Assembly: GCA_003155275.1 (NCBI GenBank)
Contig: PMCC01000085.1
Coordinates: 6,076 to 14,134 of the forward strand
DNA length: 8,059 nucleotides
Reading direction: 5' to 3'
Source of the DNA: Actinomycetota bacterium
Lineage (GTDB): Bacteria > Actinomycetota > Humimicrobiia > Humimicrobiales > Humimicrobiaceae
Numbering within the stretch: position 1 is the first letter of the stretch; every line of letters starts with the position of its first letter. Both the position numbers and the translations under genes were made by a program. This document shows, in pieces, positions 1 through 6,408 of this stretch. Under the pieces are notes generated by a model. That model made no database searches. It worked only from the letters and a program-made list of their open reading frames with translations, and was not told the origin of the DNA.

Positions 1-989
1 GCTTCTATTTCTTTTCCAATATAGCTGTTTTTTTGGCCTGAAGCCATTCTTATCTGCTCTTTTATAAGGTCTATTCCTGTTACAAATTCAGTAACAGGAT
101 GTTCCACCTGTATTCTTGAATTTATTTCAATAAAATAAAAGTTTTCAAACTCATCGACAAGAAATTCAATGGTGCCAAGATTCTTATAATCAATGGAATG
201 CGCCGCTTTTACCGCAAACTCCTTTATTGTCCTTCTTGTCCTGGCTGAAAGATTTGCCGCAGGAGATTCCTCAATAAGCTTCTGGTGCCTTCTCTGTATA
301 GAACATTCCCTTTCACCGACACATACGATATTGCCAAAATTATCTGCGATTATCTGGAATTCTATATGTCTTGGCTTAAGGATATATTTTTCTATGTAAA
401 CATCACTCATACCGAAACTTGACATTGACTCAGATTTTGCAATAGAAAAAAGGGACTCCATCTCGGACGGTGAGCTGCATATCCTCATTCCCTTGCCACC
501 GCCGCCGAATGCAGCTTTTATGATTACCGGATAACCGAGCCTTTTCCCAGTATTTAGTGCCTGCCTGGAATCAATAACATTGCCGTCTGAGCCAGGTATG
601 ACCGGCACCCTGTTTTTTCTCATCATTTCAAGAGCCTTTGATTTGTTGCCTGAAAGCTCTATGACTTCGGCCGGAGGACCAATAAAAACTATTGCATTTT
701 CTTTGCATTTTTTTTCAAAACCTGAATTTTCAGCTAAAAAACCATAACCCGGATGAAGAGCGTCACAGTTTGTAACAACTGCCGCGCTGATAACATTGTC
801 CATATTCAGGTAGCTTTTTGAAGGAGTTGGAGGGCCTATGCAAACACTTCTGTCTGCAAGTTTTACATGCATGGAATCCTTGTCTGCGGTGGAATACACT
901 GCGACACTCTCGATGCCAAGTTCTTTGCATGCCCTTAATATCCTTACTGCGATTTCGCCCCTGTTTGCTATCAGTATTCTTTTAAACAT
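1..989 (-). CDS. accC: Biotin carboxylase subunit (AccC/PycA type), C-terminus cut off by window edge
   Basis: This enzyme carboxylates the biotin of a carrier protein using ATP and bicarbonate, the first half-reaction of biotin-dependent carboxylases. I translated 329 codons with no stop; the family is about 450 residues, so roughly the last quarter lies left of position 1. The start is secure because the N-terminus MFKRILIANRGEIAVRIL is canonical, although no good Shine-Dalgarno is visible before it. Seen in order: HPGYGFLAEN (biotin carboxylase N-domain), the ATP-grasp glycine loop AAFGGGGKGMR, ERECSIQRRHQK followed by LIEESPA, and INSRIQVEHPVTE with active-site Glu/Asn/Arg residues. INSR replaces the usual INTR/MNTR, a conservative change. 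No frame break was found. It lies 149 bp downstream of the BCCP-containing fusion, its likely partner. Sequence alone cannot separate acetyl-CoA, pyruvate or other acyl-CoA carboxylase membership. Confidence 0.96.
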   Translation of the reverse strand, partial: MFKRILIANRGEIAVRILRACKELGIESVAVYSTADKDSMHVKLADRSVCIGPPTPSKSYLNMDNVISAAVVTNCDALHPGYGFLAENSGFEKKCKENAIVFIGPPAEVIELSGNKSKALEMMRKNRVPVIPGSDGNVIDSRQALNTGKRLGYPVIIKAAFGGGGKGMRICSSPSEMESLFSIAKSESMSSFGMSDVYIEKYILKPRHIEFQIIADNFGNIVCVGERECSIQRRHQKLIEESPAANLSARTRRTIKEFAVKAAHSIDYKNLGTIEFLVDEFENFYFIEINSRIQVEHPVTEFVTGIDLIKEQIRMASGQKNSYIGKEIE

Positions 990-1138
990 AATTATTAATC
1001 TGTACTTTTCTAAATATAATTGCCCATTGATATTTTTTTAAAAAAGTTATTTTGCAACAATATATTTCCATTTATAGTTCAATTACTATTTCTAAAGATC
1101 TTTCTAATACCAGCCATGATATATTTCTATTTATAATT
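990..1138 (-). other. Intergenic spacer between the fusion gene and accC
   Basis: This is 149 bp of AT-rich sequence. Read on the minus strand it holds no convincing terminator, no strong promoter and no clear ribosome binding site for accC. A perfect AAAGATCTTT palindrome is present at about 1094-1103. A 12-codon ATG frame reading MAGIRKIFRNSN occurs in it and is probably chance. The spacer is long for the inside of a carboxylase operon, but both genes share a strand and a function, so cotranscription remains likely. Confidence 0.5.
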
Positions 1139-3211
1139 TTAATTCAAAGGTTTTATTATAATGATGGTCTGGTCGTATTCCACCGCTTCTTCATTCTGTA
1201 CAAGTATTTCCGCTATCTCCCCGTCATATTCAGAATTTATTTTATTCATAAGCTTCATAGCCTCAATTATACAGAGAGTGTCTCCTTTTTTAACCTTGTC
1301 ACCGGCTCTCACAAAAGGGGGAGCTGCAGGGCTGGGGGACCTGTAGAAGGTCCCTACAATCGGAGCCTTGACTTTCAAAAGATTTTCGGTGATTGCTTCG
1401 GGACCCGTATTTCTGCCGCTTTCCGCAGGAATGCCTGTCAGTTCACCCGGGACACCGTTTTTGGAATCTGCCGTAGCTTTTGACTGTGCTGATGCCGCAG
1501 CTGCCGCATCAGAAGGGCCATGTTTATCAGCAGGTTTCTGGTTGCCGGATTTCTTGTTTATTGATATCTTTACACCATCAATTTCAAGAGATATTTCATC
1601 GATATTGCTTGTTTCCACAAGGTTGGAAATCTCCCTTAGCTTTTTTAAATCTATATCTTCGAATTTGGCAGCTTTTTTTAAATCAAGCATATCCGGAAAT
1701 CTTAGCTCTTGTCCTTGCAATATGTTGGAGCTGCCGTTAATGACTTTTCTGGATGCATGTTTGCCGTTTTCGAGGAATTTTAATGTTTTGTCAGGAAAGA
1801 AAAGGTAGCTTAATATGTCACTTTCTTTTACTGAAAGATTTTTCAGCTCATCAGCGCATTGCTCATAAGTTTTGTCTTCGATATTATCAATGCCCCCGGT
1901 GACAAAGGTTTTATCTTTGTTTATTAAGGCTGCTGGTGATTCTGTCTCATCGCTAAAAATATCTTTACCGGAAGCCGCCGCGACTAAATCAATTGGTTTA
2001 TCCGTGTAATTGGTTTCTGTGATAAAAGAAGTATTTTTTGCAAAGATTTTTTCTTTTAAATCTTTATCAACATCTCTCGGAAGTTTTCCATAATATCCAT
2101 CTATAAGCTTCCTTATTTCATCATTTGTGATTTCCCATCTGTGGTCAGAAATAATTGTATTAAGTATAGCCTGGCTTCCCAAGATCTGGCCCACAGGCGT
2201 AGCCAGCGATGGATTTCCTATCTCATTTTTTATCTTAAAAAGTTCATCCAGCACAATGTCTATTTTATTGCTTTCACCAATTTCGCTTAACTGTCTGTTT
2301 ATACTCGACAGAAGCCACTTTGGGGCAAGGTTGGTATTTTTATTGCTGAATAAAAATCTTGAGTATAGGAGGTCATTTTGAAGATAGGAGTAAATATTTT
2401 GTTTAAACCACTCAAATATTTCAAGGACTTTAAGATAATCTATATCGACAGACACATCTGTATCTTTAAAGCTTAAAAGCAGTGCAAATATTGCCGGGCT
2501 TAAATCAGTATATGATGACGGGATAAAGCTCAAATCGACCCCACTGCATCCTGAAAGGCAGGCATTGTAATAATTTGAAACCTGCAGGCCCCTGAGATTA
2601 TATCCTCCCAAATAAACAGGAGCCTCAATTGAACCCGACAGAGCCTTAAAAAGCTCACCTGTTTTCTGAGGTAGAAGTGTCGACTCTACATCCTTAATGT
2701 AAATACTGCCGCATCCGGATTTGACCAGGTTTTCAGCGGTATCCACATAGTAATCAACTTCTTTTAAGTCATCATAAATAATGGTGCCCTGGCAATGGCT
2801 GCCGGTCTCATTTATTGCCGATATTGTATATTTAAAATTCTCCCTGTCATTTAACGCATCAAATACTTTGAACCTGTCAATTCCCGACTGTGCGCATCTG
2901 CAGATAAATTTTTTAATGACTGCCGGTGCATATACTTCCATTCCTACCAGATTTCTGGCACCGATTAATGCCTGCAATGAGATCCCTGGATTTTTGTTCT
3001 TTATCTCATAAACTATCTCAAAAGGAGATTTGCCAAAGTTATTATCAAGCATTTTTTCAAAAGCTGAGCCTCCGAATATCTCAAGGCTGTCAAATTTTAC
3101 TTTGCTTAAGTGCTCTATTGTCCTGCTGAGCAGTTTTTCACTTATGTAGCCGGACTCTATATTTTGAAAAATATCCCTTATTGTAATATCGTTAATTTTT
3201 ATTTTTTTCAT
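1139..3211 (-). CDS. Degenerate PC/OadA-type carboxyltransferase domain fused to a full AccB-like biotin carboxyl carrier protein
   Basis: This is a 690-residue two-part protein. Residues about 1-390 follow the HMGL-like carboxyltransferase barrel of pyruvate carboxylase B and oxaloacetate decarboxylase alpha. Residues about 320-485 carry the PYC_OADA region (SLATPVGQILGSQAIL at 335-350; ESDILSYLFFPDKTLKFL at 463-480). Residues about 515-553 resemble the AccB N-terminus, 554-608 are a Lys/Ala/Ser linker, and 612-690 are a biotinyl domain with the AccB-type thumb (SPSPAAPPF) and EAMKLMN, making Lys653 the biotin site. Retained CT residues are Arg12, Asp13, Gln16, Lys173 (normally carbamylated) and Thr293. 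The HxH metal ligands are replaced by Gly202 and Tyr204, the RDAHQ histidine by Phe15, and the substrate Arg and Tyr by Gly84 and Met91. The frame is intact, so this is not simple decay. The start codon overlaps the bioY stop (ATGA), implying translational coupling. BCCP function is near certain; CT activity is doubtful. Confidence 0.9.
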   Translation of the reverse strand: MKKIKINDITIRDIFQNIESGYISEKLLSRTIEHLSKVKFDSLEIFGGSAFEKMLDNNFGKSPFEIVYEIKNKNPGISLQALIGARNLVGMEVYAPAVIKKFICRCAQSGIDRFKVFDALNDRENFKYTISAINETGSHCQGTIIYDDLKEVDYYVDTAENLVKSGCGSIYIKDVESTLLPQKTGELFKALSGSIEAPVYLGGYNLRGLQVSNYYNACLSGCSGVDLSFIPSSYTDLSPAIFALLLSFKDTDVSVDIDYLKVLEIFEWFKQNIYSYLQNDLLYSRFLFSNKNTNLAPKWLLSSINRQLSEIGESNKIDIVLDELFKIKNEIGNPSLATPVGQILGSQAILNTIISDHRWEITNDEIRKLIDGYYGKLPRDVDKDLKEKIFAKNTSFITETNYTDKPIDLVAAASGKDIFSDETESPAALINKDKTFVTGGIDNIEDKTYEQCADELKNLSVKESDILSYLFFPDKTLKFLENGKHASRKVINGSSNILQGQELRFPDMLDLKKAAKFEDIDLKKLREISNLVETSNIDEISLEIDGVKISINKKSGNQKPADKHGPSDAAAAASAQSKATADSKNGVPGELTGIPAESGRNTGPEAITENLLKVKAPIVGTFYRSPSPAAPPFVRAGDKVKKGDTLCIIEAMKLMNKINSEYDGEIAEILVQNEEAVEYDQTIIIIKPLN

Positions 3212-3882
3212 ATTGCCTGTTTTTTCCTTTCGGAAGATTTTTGGATTGTTGCAATTGCCATTATTTTTAATAAGTCAAATATTATAAAAGGCAAAACTCC
3301 CACTTTAAAAGCAGTTAGTAAAATCGCAGCGCTTCCCGACAGTTTTGAGCTTAAATATAAAATTCCGGCAAGGTGTATGCAGCCACAGGTATAAATAATT
3401 GATAACCCGCAAACGCATGAAATAAATACATCAAATCCGCTACCACCAATTTTTCCGGAAAATTTCTTATAAACAAATCCTGTCACAAATGCAGCTGCTG
3501 AAAAGCCTATCACATAGCCTCCTGTAGGCCCGAGCAGGACGGCCACGCCGTTTTTAAAACCTGCAAACAGGGGAAAACCTGCAAGGCCAAGCACAAGGTA
3601 CTCAAGTTGGGACACAAGCGCCCAGGTTTTACCCAAAGATATCGCACAAAACAGTACTGTAAAAACCTGCATTGTAACCGGAACGGGTGTAAAAGGAAGA
3701 TACATAAAAGAATTTGCAGATATCCACATAAGTATTACAAAAACGAGTGAAAAAGAAAATTTTACAAGTATTTTTTCAGCTGAAACGGGCATTACGGAAC
3801 CGCCGGAATATTTTTCAACATAATCTGAAAAACTCCTGCCATTTTGGAAAATATTTTTGTCTTTTAAACTGCTTGTTTGCAT
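3208..3882 (-). CDS. bioY: BioY biotin transporter, substrate-binding (S) component
   Basis: This is an integral membrane protein that binds biotin for uptake, alone or with an ECF energizing module; no ecfT or ecfA gene is in the window. Family hallmarks are PFTPVPVTMQVF at 63-74, LGLAGFPLFAG at 98-108, GPTGGYVIGF at 118-127, and the C-terminal FDLLK with Asp203 and Lys206, the pair known to contact biotin in BioY. About six hydrophobic segments are visible between residues 40 and 212. The chosen start has a GGAG 11 bases upstream and gives 224 residues with a polar N-terminal extension of about 30. Starting at Met31 (3792) would give 194 residues, closer to the usual family length, with a weaker GGCGG upstream. 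It is first in the minus-strand set and overlaps the carboxylase fusion by 4 bp, tying biotin uptake to biotin use. Confidence 0.95.
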   Translation of the reverse strand: MQTSSLKDKNIFQNGRSFSDYVEKYSGGSVMPVSAEKILVKFSFSLVFVILMWISANSFMYLPFTPVPVTMQVFTVLFCAISLGKTWALVSQLEYLVLGLAGFPLFAGFKNGVAVLLGPTGGYVIGFSAAAFVTGFVYKKFSGKIGGSGFDVFISCVCGLSIIYTCGCIHLAGILYLSSKLSGSAAILLTAFKVGVLPFIIFDLLKIMAIATIQKSSERKKQAI

Positions 3883-3964
3883 ATTTTTAAAAGCTCCGGA
3901 TTAATTTTTTTGGTTAATGTTGTTACTTGGTCCATGGGCTAAAATATTAAATCCTTTTTTATAA

Positions 3965-3973
3965 ATTATACCA
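3965..3973 (-). promoter_or_regulatory. Extended -10 promoter for bioY
   Basis: On the minus strand the sequence reads TGGTATAAT, a perfect TATAAT with the TGn extension. No good -35 hexamer is seen at 16-18 bases, which is typical of extended -10 promoters. Transcription would begin near 3957 and give a leader of about 75 bases before the bioY ATG, with GGAG 11 bases ahead of that ATG. The match may be partly chance in AT-rich DNA. Confidence 0.5.
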
Positions 3974-3988
3974 AAAGTTTATCCTAAG

Positions 3989-3999
3989 ACCTTAAAGGT
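3989..3999. promoter_or_regulatory. Palindrome ACCTTAAAGGT, possible operator
   Basis: This is a perfect 5+1+5 palindrome lying about 20-30 bases upstream of the bioY -10 element, overlapping where a -35 box would sit. A bound repressor there would block RNA polymerase. It does not match the BirA operator consensus (TTGTnAACC and GGTTnACAA half-sites), so the regulator is unknown. Short palindromes arise by chance in AT-rich sequence. Confidence 0.3.
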
Positions 4000-4024
4000 A
4001 AATCAAATATTTCTCAAGGCATTT

Positions 4025-4109
4025 TAAAAGACGCATGCTATGTTTATAAAGTTTCAGGCACACGTTTAAGCCGATTTATGAAACCGCATTTTTATAAATG
4101 CGTCTTTTA
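4025..4109. repeat. 85-bp nested imperfect palindrome
   Basis: The outer arms are perfect 12-mers, TAAAAGACGCAT (4025-4036) and ATGCGTCTTTTA (4098-4109). Nested inside are TTTATAAA (4043-4050 and 4091-4098), GTTTCA (4051-4056) with TGAAAC (4079-4084), and GGC (4057-4059) with GCC (4070-4072). The four levels nest in order, apart from a shared base at 4098, with unpaired bulges at 4037-4042 and 4085-4090. It lies upstream of both divergent genes. It could be a structured RNA, a cruciform or operator, or a small non-autonomous element with TA at both ends; the sequence does not decide between these. Confidence 0.6.
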
Positions 4110-4164
4110 TAACGATTTGTTTTATAATTACGGTAATTTCACGTTTTTATTGTATTTTGCCGAA

Positions 4165-4303
4165 ATGAAACTCAATTGTGCCGGGAGTTTTAGGGATTTC
4201 TATAACAATTATAAATTTATATATTAATTTGTCGACATGAAATTCAATATTGCAAGGGATTTGCTGATTCTACAGGAAATTCAATAATATAAGGGGTTTG
4301 CTG
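4165..4303 (+). repeat. Three degenerate copies of a roughly 30-bp direct repeat
   Basis: Units begin at 4165 (ATGAAACTCAAT), 4237 (ATGAAATTCAAT) and 4274 (AGGAAATTCAAT). Units 2 and 3 then share AAGGG(A/G)TTTGCTGA after a variable four-base stretch; unit 1 has a more divergent GGGAGTTTTAG. Unit starts are 72 and 37 bases apart, roughly a multiple of 36. They lie just upstream of the dehydrogenase gene and could be regulator binding sites or an eroded tandem repeat. Too few and too degenerate for a CRISPR array. Confidence 0.55.
4261..4290 (+). promoter_or_regulatory. Weak candidate promoter for the dehydrogenase gene
   Basis: TTGCTG (4261-4266) is followed after 18 bases by TAATAT (4285-4290). 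Both hexamers are partial matches to TTGACA and TATAAT, and both fall inside the direct repeats. It is the best-placed candidate I found upstream of the gene, but other AT-rich matches in the spacer cannot be excluded. Confidence 0.2.
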
Positions 4304-4348
4304 AAAAACCTATATTAATTTCAAAACTTTATTTACTACTTACAGGAC

Positions 4349-4353
4349 GGAGG
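4349..4353 (+). promoter_or_regulatory. Shine-Dalgarno GGAGG of the dehydrogenase gene
   Basis: A clean GGAGG sits five bases before the ATG at 4359 and fixes that start. It is the strongest ribosome binding site in the window and contrasts with the unusual start regions of etfB and etfA downstream. Confidence 0.8.
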
Positions 4354-4358
4354 ATTAG

Positions 4359-5510
4359 ATGCATTATTTTTTAACTGAGGAACAGCAGATGATTGTTGAC
4401 ATATGCAGGCAGATAGTCAATGAAAGGATAATACCTGCTCGCGCTGAAAATGATGAAAAAGGGATTTTTCCGGCGGATATTATTAAAGAAATTGGGCAAA
4501 GCGATCTTTTTAGGCTTTTTATCCCTGAAAAATATGGCGGTATGGGCACCGGGATCTTTGAAGTATGCCTTGCTACTGAAGAGCTCAGCCGGGGTGATTT
4601 AAGCGTTGCCACAACTTATGCAGCGAGCGGCCTTGGCTTTATCCCCATCCTTGTCATGGGAAGTGAAGAACAGAAGCAAAAATATCTGCCTGCACTTGCC
4701 AGCGGTGAAAAACTGGCAGCATTCGGCCTTACGGAATCCGAAGCCGGAAGCGATGCAAGCTCAATAAGGACAAGAGCCGTGAAAGACGGGGACTCTTATA
4801 TATTAAACGGGACAAAACAATGGATAACCAACGGCGGGGAAGCGGAAATTTACACTATATTTGCTTCTACTAATCCTTCTAGAGGTGCAAGAGGCATCAG
4901 CGCTTTTATTGTAGAGAAAGGCACGCCCGGATTTGAATTCGGCAAAAAGGAAAACAAGCTGGGAATCAGGGCCTCAGCAACAAGGGAGCTGATATTTATA
5001 GACTGCAGGATTCCAAGCGAAAACATGCTTAGCAGTGAAGGAATGGGATTTATAACTGCAATGAGGACTTTTGACCAGTCAAGACCTGCAGTCGGCGCAC
5101 AGGCAGTCGGAGTCGCGCAGGCGGCTCTTGAAGAGGCTGTTAATTATTCAAAAATACGGCATCAGTTCGGCCAGCCGATATCATCTTTCCAGGCAATTCA
5201 GCACATGCTTGCAGATATGGCCACACAGATTGAGGCAGCCAGGGCGCTGGTGTATCATGCCGCAAAGGTCACTGACAGCGGTGAGAAAAACATTTCAAAG
5301 CTTTCTGCAATGTCCAAACTTTTTGCATCAGATACAGCCATGAAAGTCACAATAGACGCAATCCAGATACTTGGAGGATATGGGTACATGAAAGAATACC
5401 CTGTTGAAAAAATGATGAGGGATGCAAAAATAACCCAGATATACGAAGGGACAAACCAGATACAGAAGAATATTATTGCACTTGAACTTATCAAAAGAGG
5501 AGCGCTGTAA
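4359..5510 (+). CDS. Acyl-CoA dehydrogenase (butyryl-CoA dehydrogenase/caffeyl-CoA reductase-like)
   Basis: This is an FAD-containing cytoplasmic enzyme that interconverts acyl-CoA and 2,3-enoyl-CoA, passing electrons to or from Etf. Its 383 residues match the family's usual 378-385. Motifs in order: GLTESEAGSD at 123-132 (signature 1), KQWITNGG at 153-160 (FAD contact), RHQFGQPI at 267-274, QILGGYGY at 336-343, and YEGTNQIQ at 362-369, with Glu363 the predicted catalytic base at the short-chain/butyryl position. The order dehydrogenase-etfB-etfA is that of bcd-etfB-etfA and carC-D-E operons, and with the ferredoxin-bearing EtfA it suggests an enoyl-CoA reductase in a bifurcating complex. No crotonase, hydroxyacyl-CoA dehydrogenase or CoA-transferase gene lies nearby, so the substrate is unknown. 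Confidence 0.95.
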   Translation: MHYFLTEEQQMIVDICRQIVNERIIPARAENDEKGIFPADIIKEIGQSDLFRLFIPEKYGGMGTGIFEVCLATEELSRGDLSVATTYAASGLGFIPILVMGSEEQKQKYLPALASGEKLAAFGLTESEAGSDASSIRTRAVKDGDSYILNGTKQWITNGGEAEIYTIFASTNPSRGARGISAFIVEKGTPGFEFGKKENKLGIRASATRELIFIDCRIPSENMLSSEGMGFITAMRTFDQSRPAVGAQAVGVAQAALEEAVNYSKIRHQFGQPISSFQAIQHMLADMATQIEAARALVYHAAKVTDSGEKNISKLSAMSKLFASDTAMKVTIDAIQILGGYGYMKEYPVEKMMRDAKITQIYEGTNQIQKNIIALELIKRGAL

Positions 5511-5589
5511 AACAGATTTTAAAAATAAAAAGAACTAAAACAAAAAAAATAAAAAAGCAAAAAACAATTTTATAAAAACAGCCAGGCGG
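5511..5589 (+). promoter_or_regulatory. Adenine-rich leader before etfB
   Basis: This 79-bp spacer is strikingly A-rich: 45 of the 60 bases from 5521 to 5580 are A. It holds no hairpin terminator, so read-through from the dehydrogenase gene is expected. Unstructured A-rich leaders are known to aid ribosome binding through protein S1, which could offset the non-AUG start that follows. That role is inference. Confidence 0.5.
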
Positions 5590-6408
5590 GTGATTAAGAT
5601 AAAGATAATAGTATGTATCAAACAGGTTCCGGGGACAACCGAGATAAAAATAAACCCCGAGACAAATACTTTAATAAGAGAAGGTATCGAGACAGTAATA
5701 AATGCCTTCGATACATATGCCATAGAAGAAGGCGTAAGGCTCAAGGAAAGGCTGTTGTCAAATCCCGAAACAAAGGAAGAAGTTGAAGTAATAGCTATTA
5801 CGATGGGGCCACACCAGTCAGAATCGATTTTAAGGGAAGCAATATCGTTGGGTGTTGACAGGGCAGTTCTTTTATCAGACAGGGCTTTCGCCGGAGCCGA
5901 CACATGGGCAACAGCCCTGACTCTGCAAAATGCAATTAAAAAGTTTGATGACTGGCGGCTTGTCATTCTTGGCAAGCAAACTCTTGACGGCGATACAGGC
6001 CAGGTCGGCCCTGAACTTGCCCAGATGTTTAATATTCCTTTTGTCGGTTATGCAAGCAATATCCTTGAAATAAACCGCACCAGGATGATTGTAAAAAGAC
6101 TTATGGATGACAGGTATGAGACTTTTGAAATCAAGCTTCCGGCAGCTATTTCAGTCGGGAAAGAAATAAATATACCGCGCGTTCCTTCGTTAAGGGGTAA
6201 ATTAAAAGCTAAAAATGAGCAGATACCAGTTTGGAACAAGGGCGAACTTGGGCTTGAGGATGAAAAAATAGGGCTATCAGGCTCATATACACAGGTGGTA
6301 AAGATTTTTATCCCCAAAACTATCCACGAAGTAAAAATGATAACAGGCGGCCCTGATGAGCAGGCAGAAGAACTTTATGGCAAATTAAAAGAGCTAAGTA
6401 TTTTATAA
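5590..6408 (+). CDS. etfB: Electron transfer flavoprotein beta subunit
   Basis: EtfB pairs with EtfA to carry electrons to or from the acyl-CoA dehydrogenase; in bifurcating Etfs it binds an extra FAD and NADH. The frame is at most 272 residues. Motifs: VCIKQVPGTTEIKINP at 8-23, NAFDTYAIEEGVRLKE at 38-53, LSDRAFAGADTWATA at 95-109, GKQTLDGDTGQVGPELA at 128-144 (nucleotide-binding segment), and PSLRGKLKAK at 199-208. The start is uncertain. GTG at 5590 is the only common start codon, but it lies inside AGGCGGGTGAT, which resembles an extended Shine-Dalgarno. ATA at 5599, eight bases after that core, would give the canonical N-terminus MKIIVCIKQVPG. It follows the dehydrogenase by 79 bp and precedes etfA by 222 bp. 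Confidence 0.95.
   Translation: MIKIKIIVCIKQVPGTTEIKINPETNTLIREGIETVINAFDTYAIEEGVRLKERLLSNPETKEEVEVIAITMGPHQSESILREAISLGVDRAVLLSDRAFAGADTWATALTLQNAIKKFDDWRLVILGKQTLDGDTGQVGPELAQMFNIPFVGYASNILEINRTRMIVKRLMDDRYETFEIKLPAAISVGKEINIPRVPSLRGKLKAKNEQIPVWNKGELGLEDEKIGLSGSYTQVVKIFIPKTIHEVKMITGGPDEQAEELYGKLKELSIL

Larger units (their letters stand above)
3883..4358. other. Divergent intergenic regulatory region
   Basis: This 476-bp, very AT-rich stretch separates bioY from the acyl-CoA dehydrogenase gene. I see no credible gene in it. It contains a bioY-facing extended -10 promoter, a perfect short palindrome just upstream of that -10, an 85-bp nested imperfect palindrome, and three degenerate copies of a roughly 30-bp repeat on the dehydrogenase side. 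Each is listed separately. Confidence 0.7.

Noticed and set aside
1368..1808. Long plus-strand frames inside the fusion gene, and similar antisense frames elsewhere
   Set aside because: They are antisense shadows of well-supported genes and lack family motifs or ribosome sites.
1139..3211. Pseudogene interpretation of the fusion
   Set aside because: The 690-codon frame is uninterrupted, the biotin site and PYC_OADA region are intact, and the gene is translationally coupled to bioY; loss is confined to active-site positions.
3883..3960. Possible BirA operator in the bioY leader (TTAACC-like half-site next to GGTTAATG on the plus strand)
   Set aside because: Only one half-site-like stretch is present; no matching partner at the 14-16 base spacing of known BirA operators.
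4165..4303. CRISPR-like repeat spacing near 36 bp
   Set aside because: Only three degenerate units, no uniform spacers and no cas genes.
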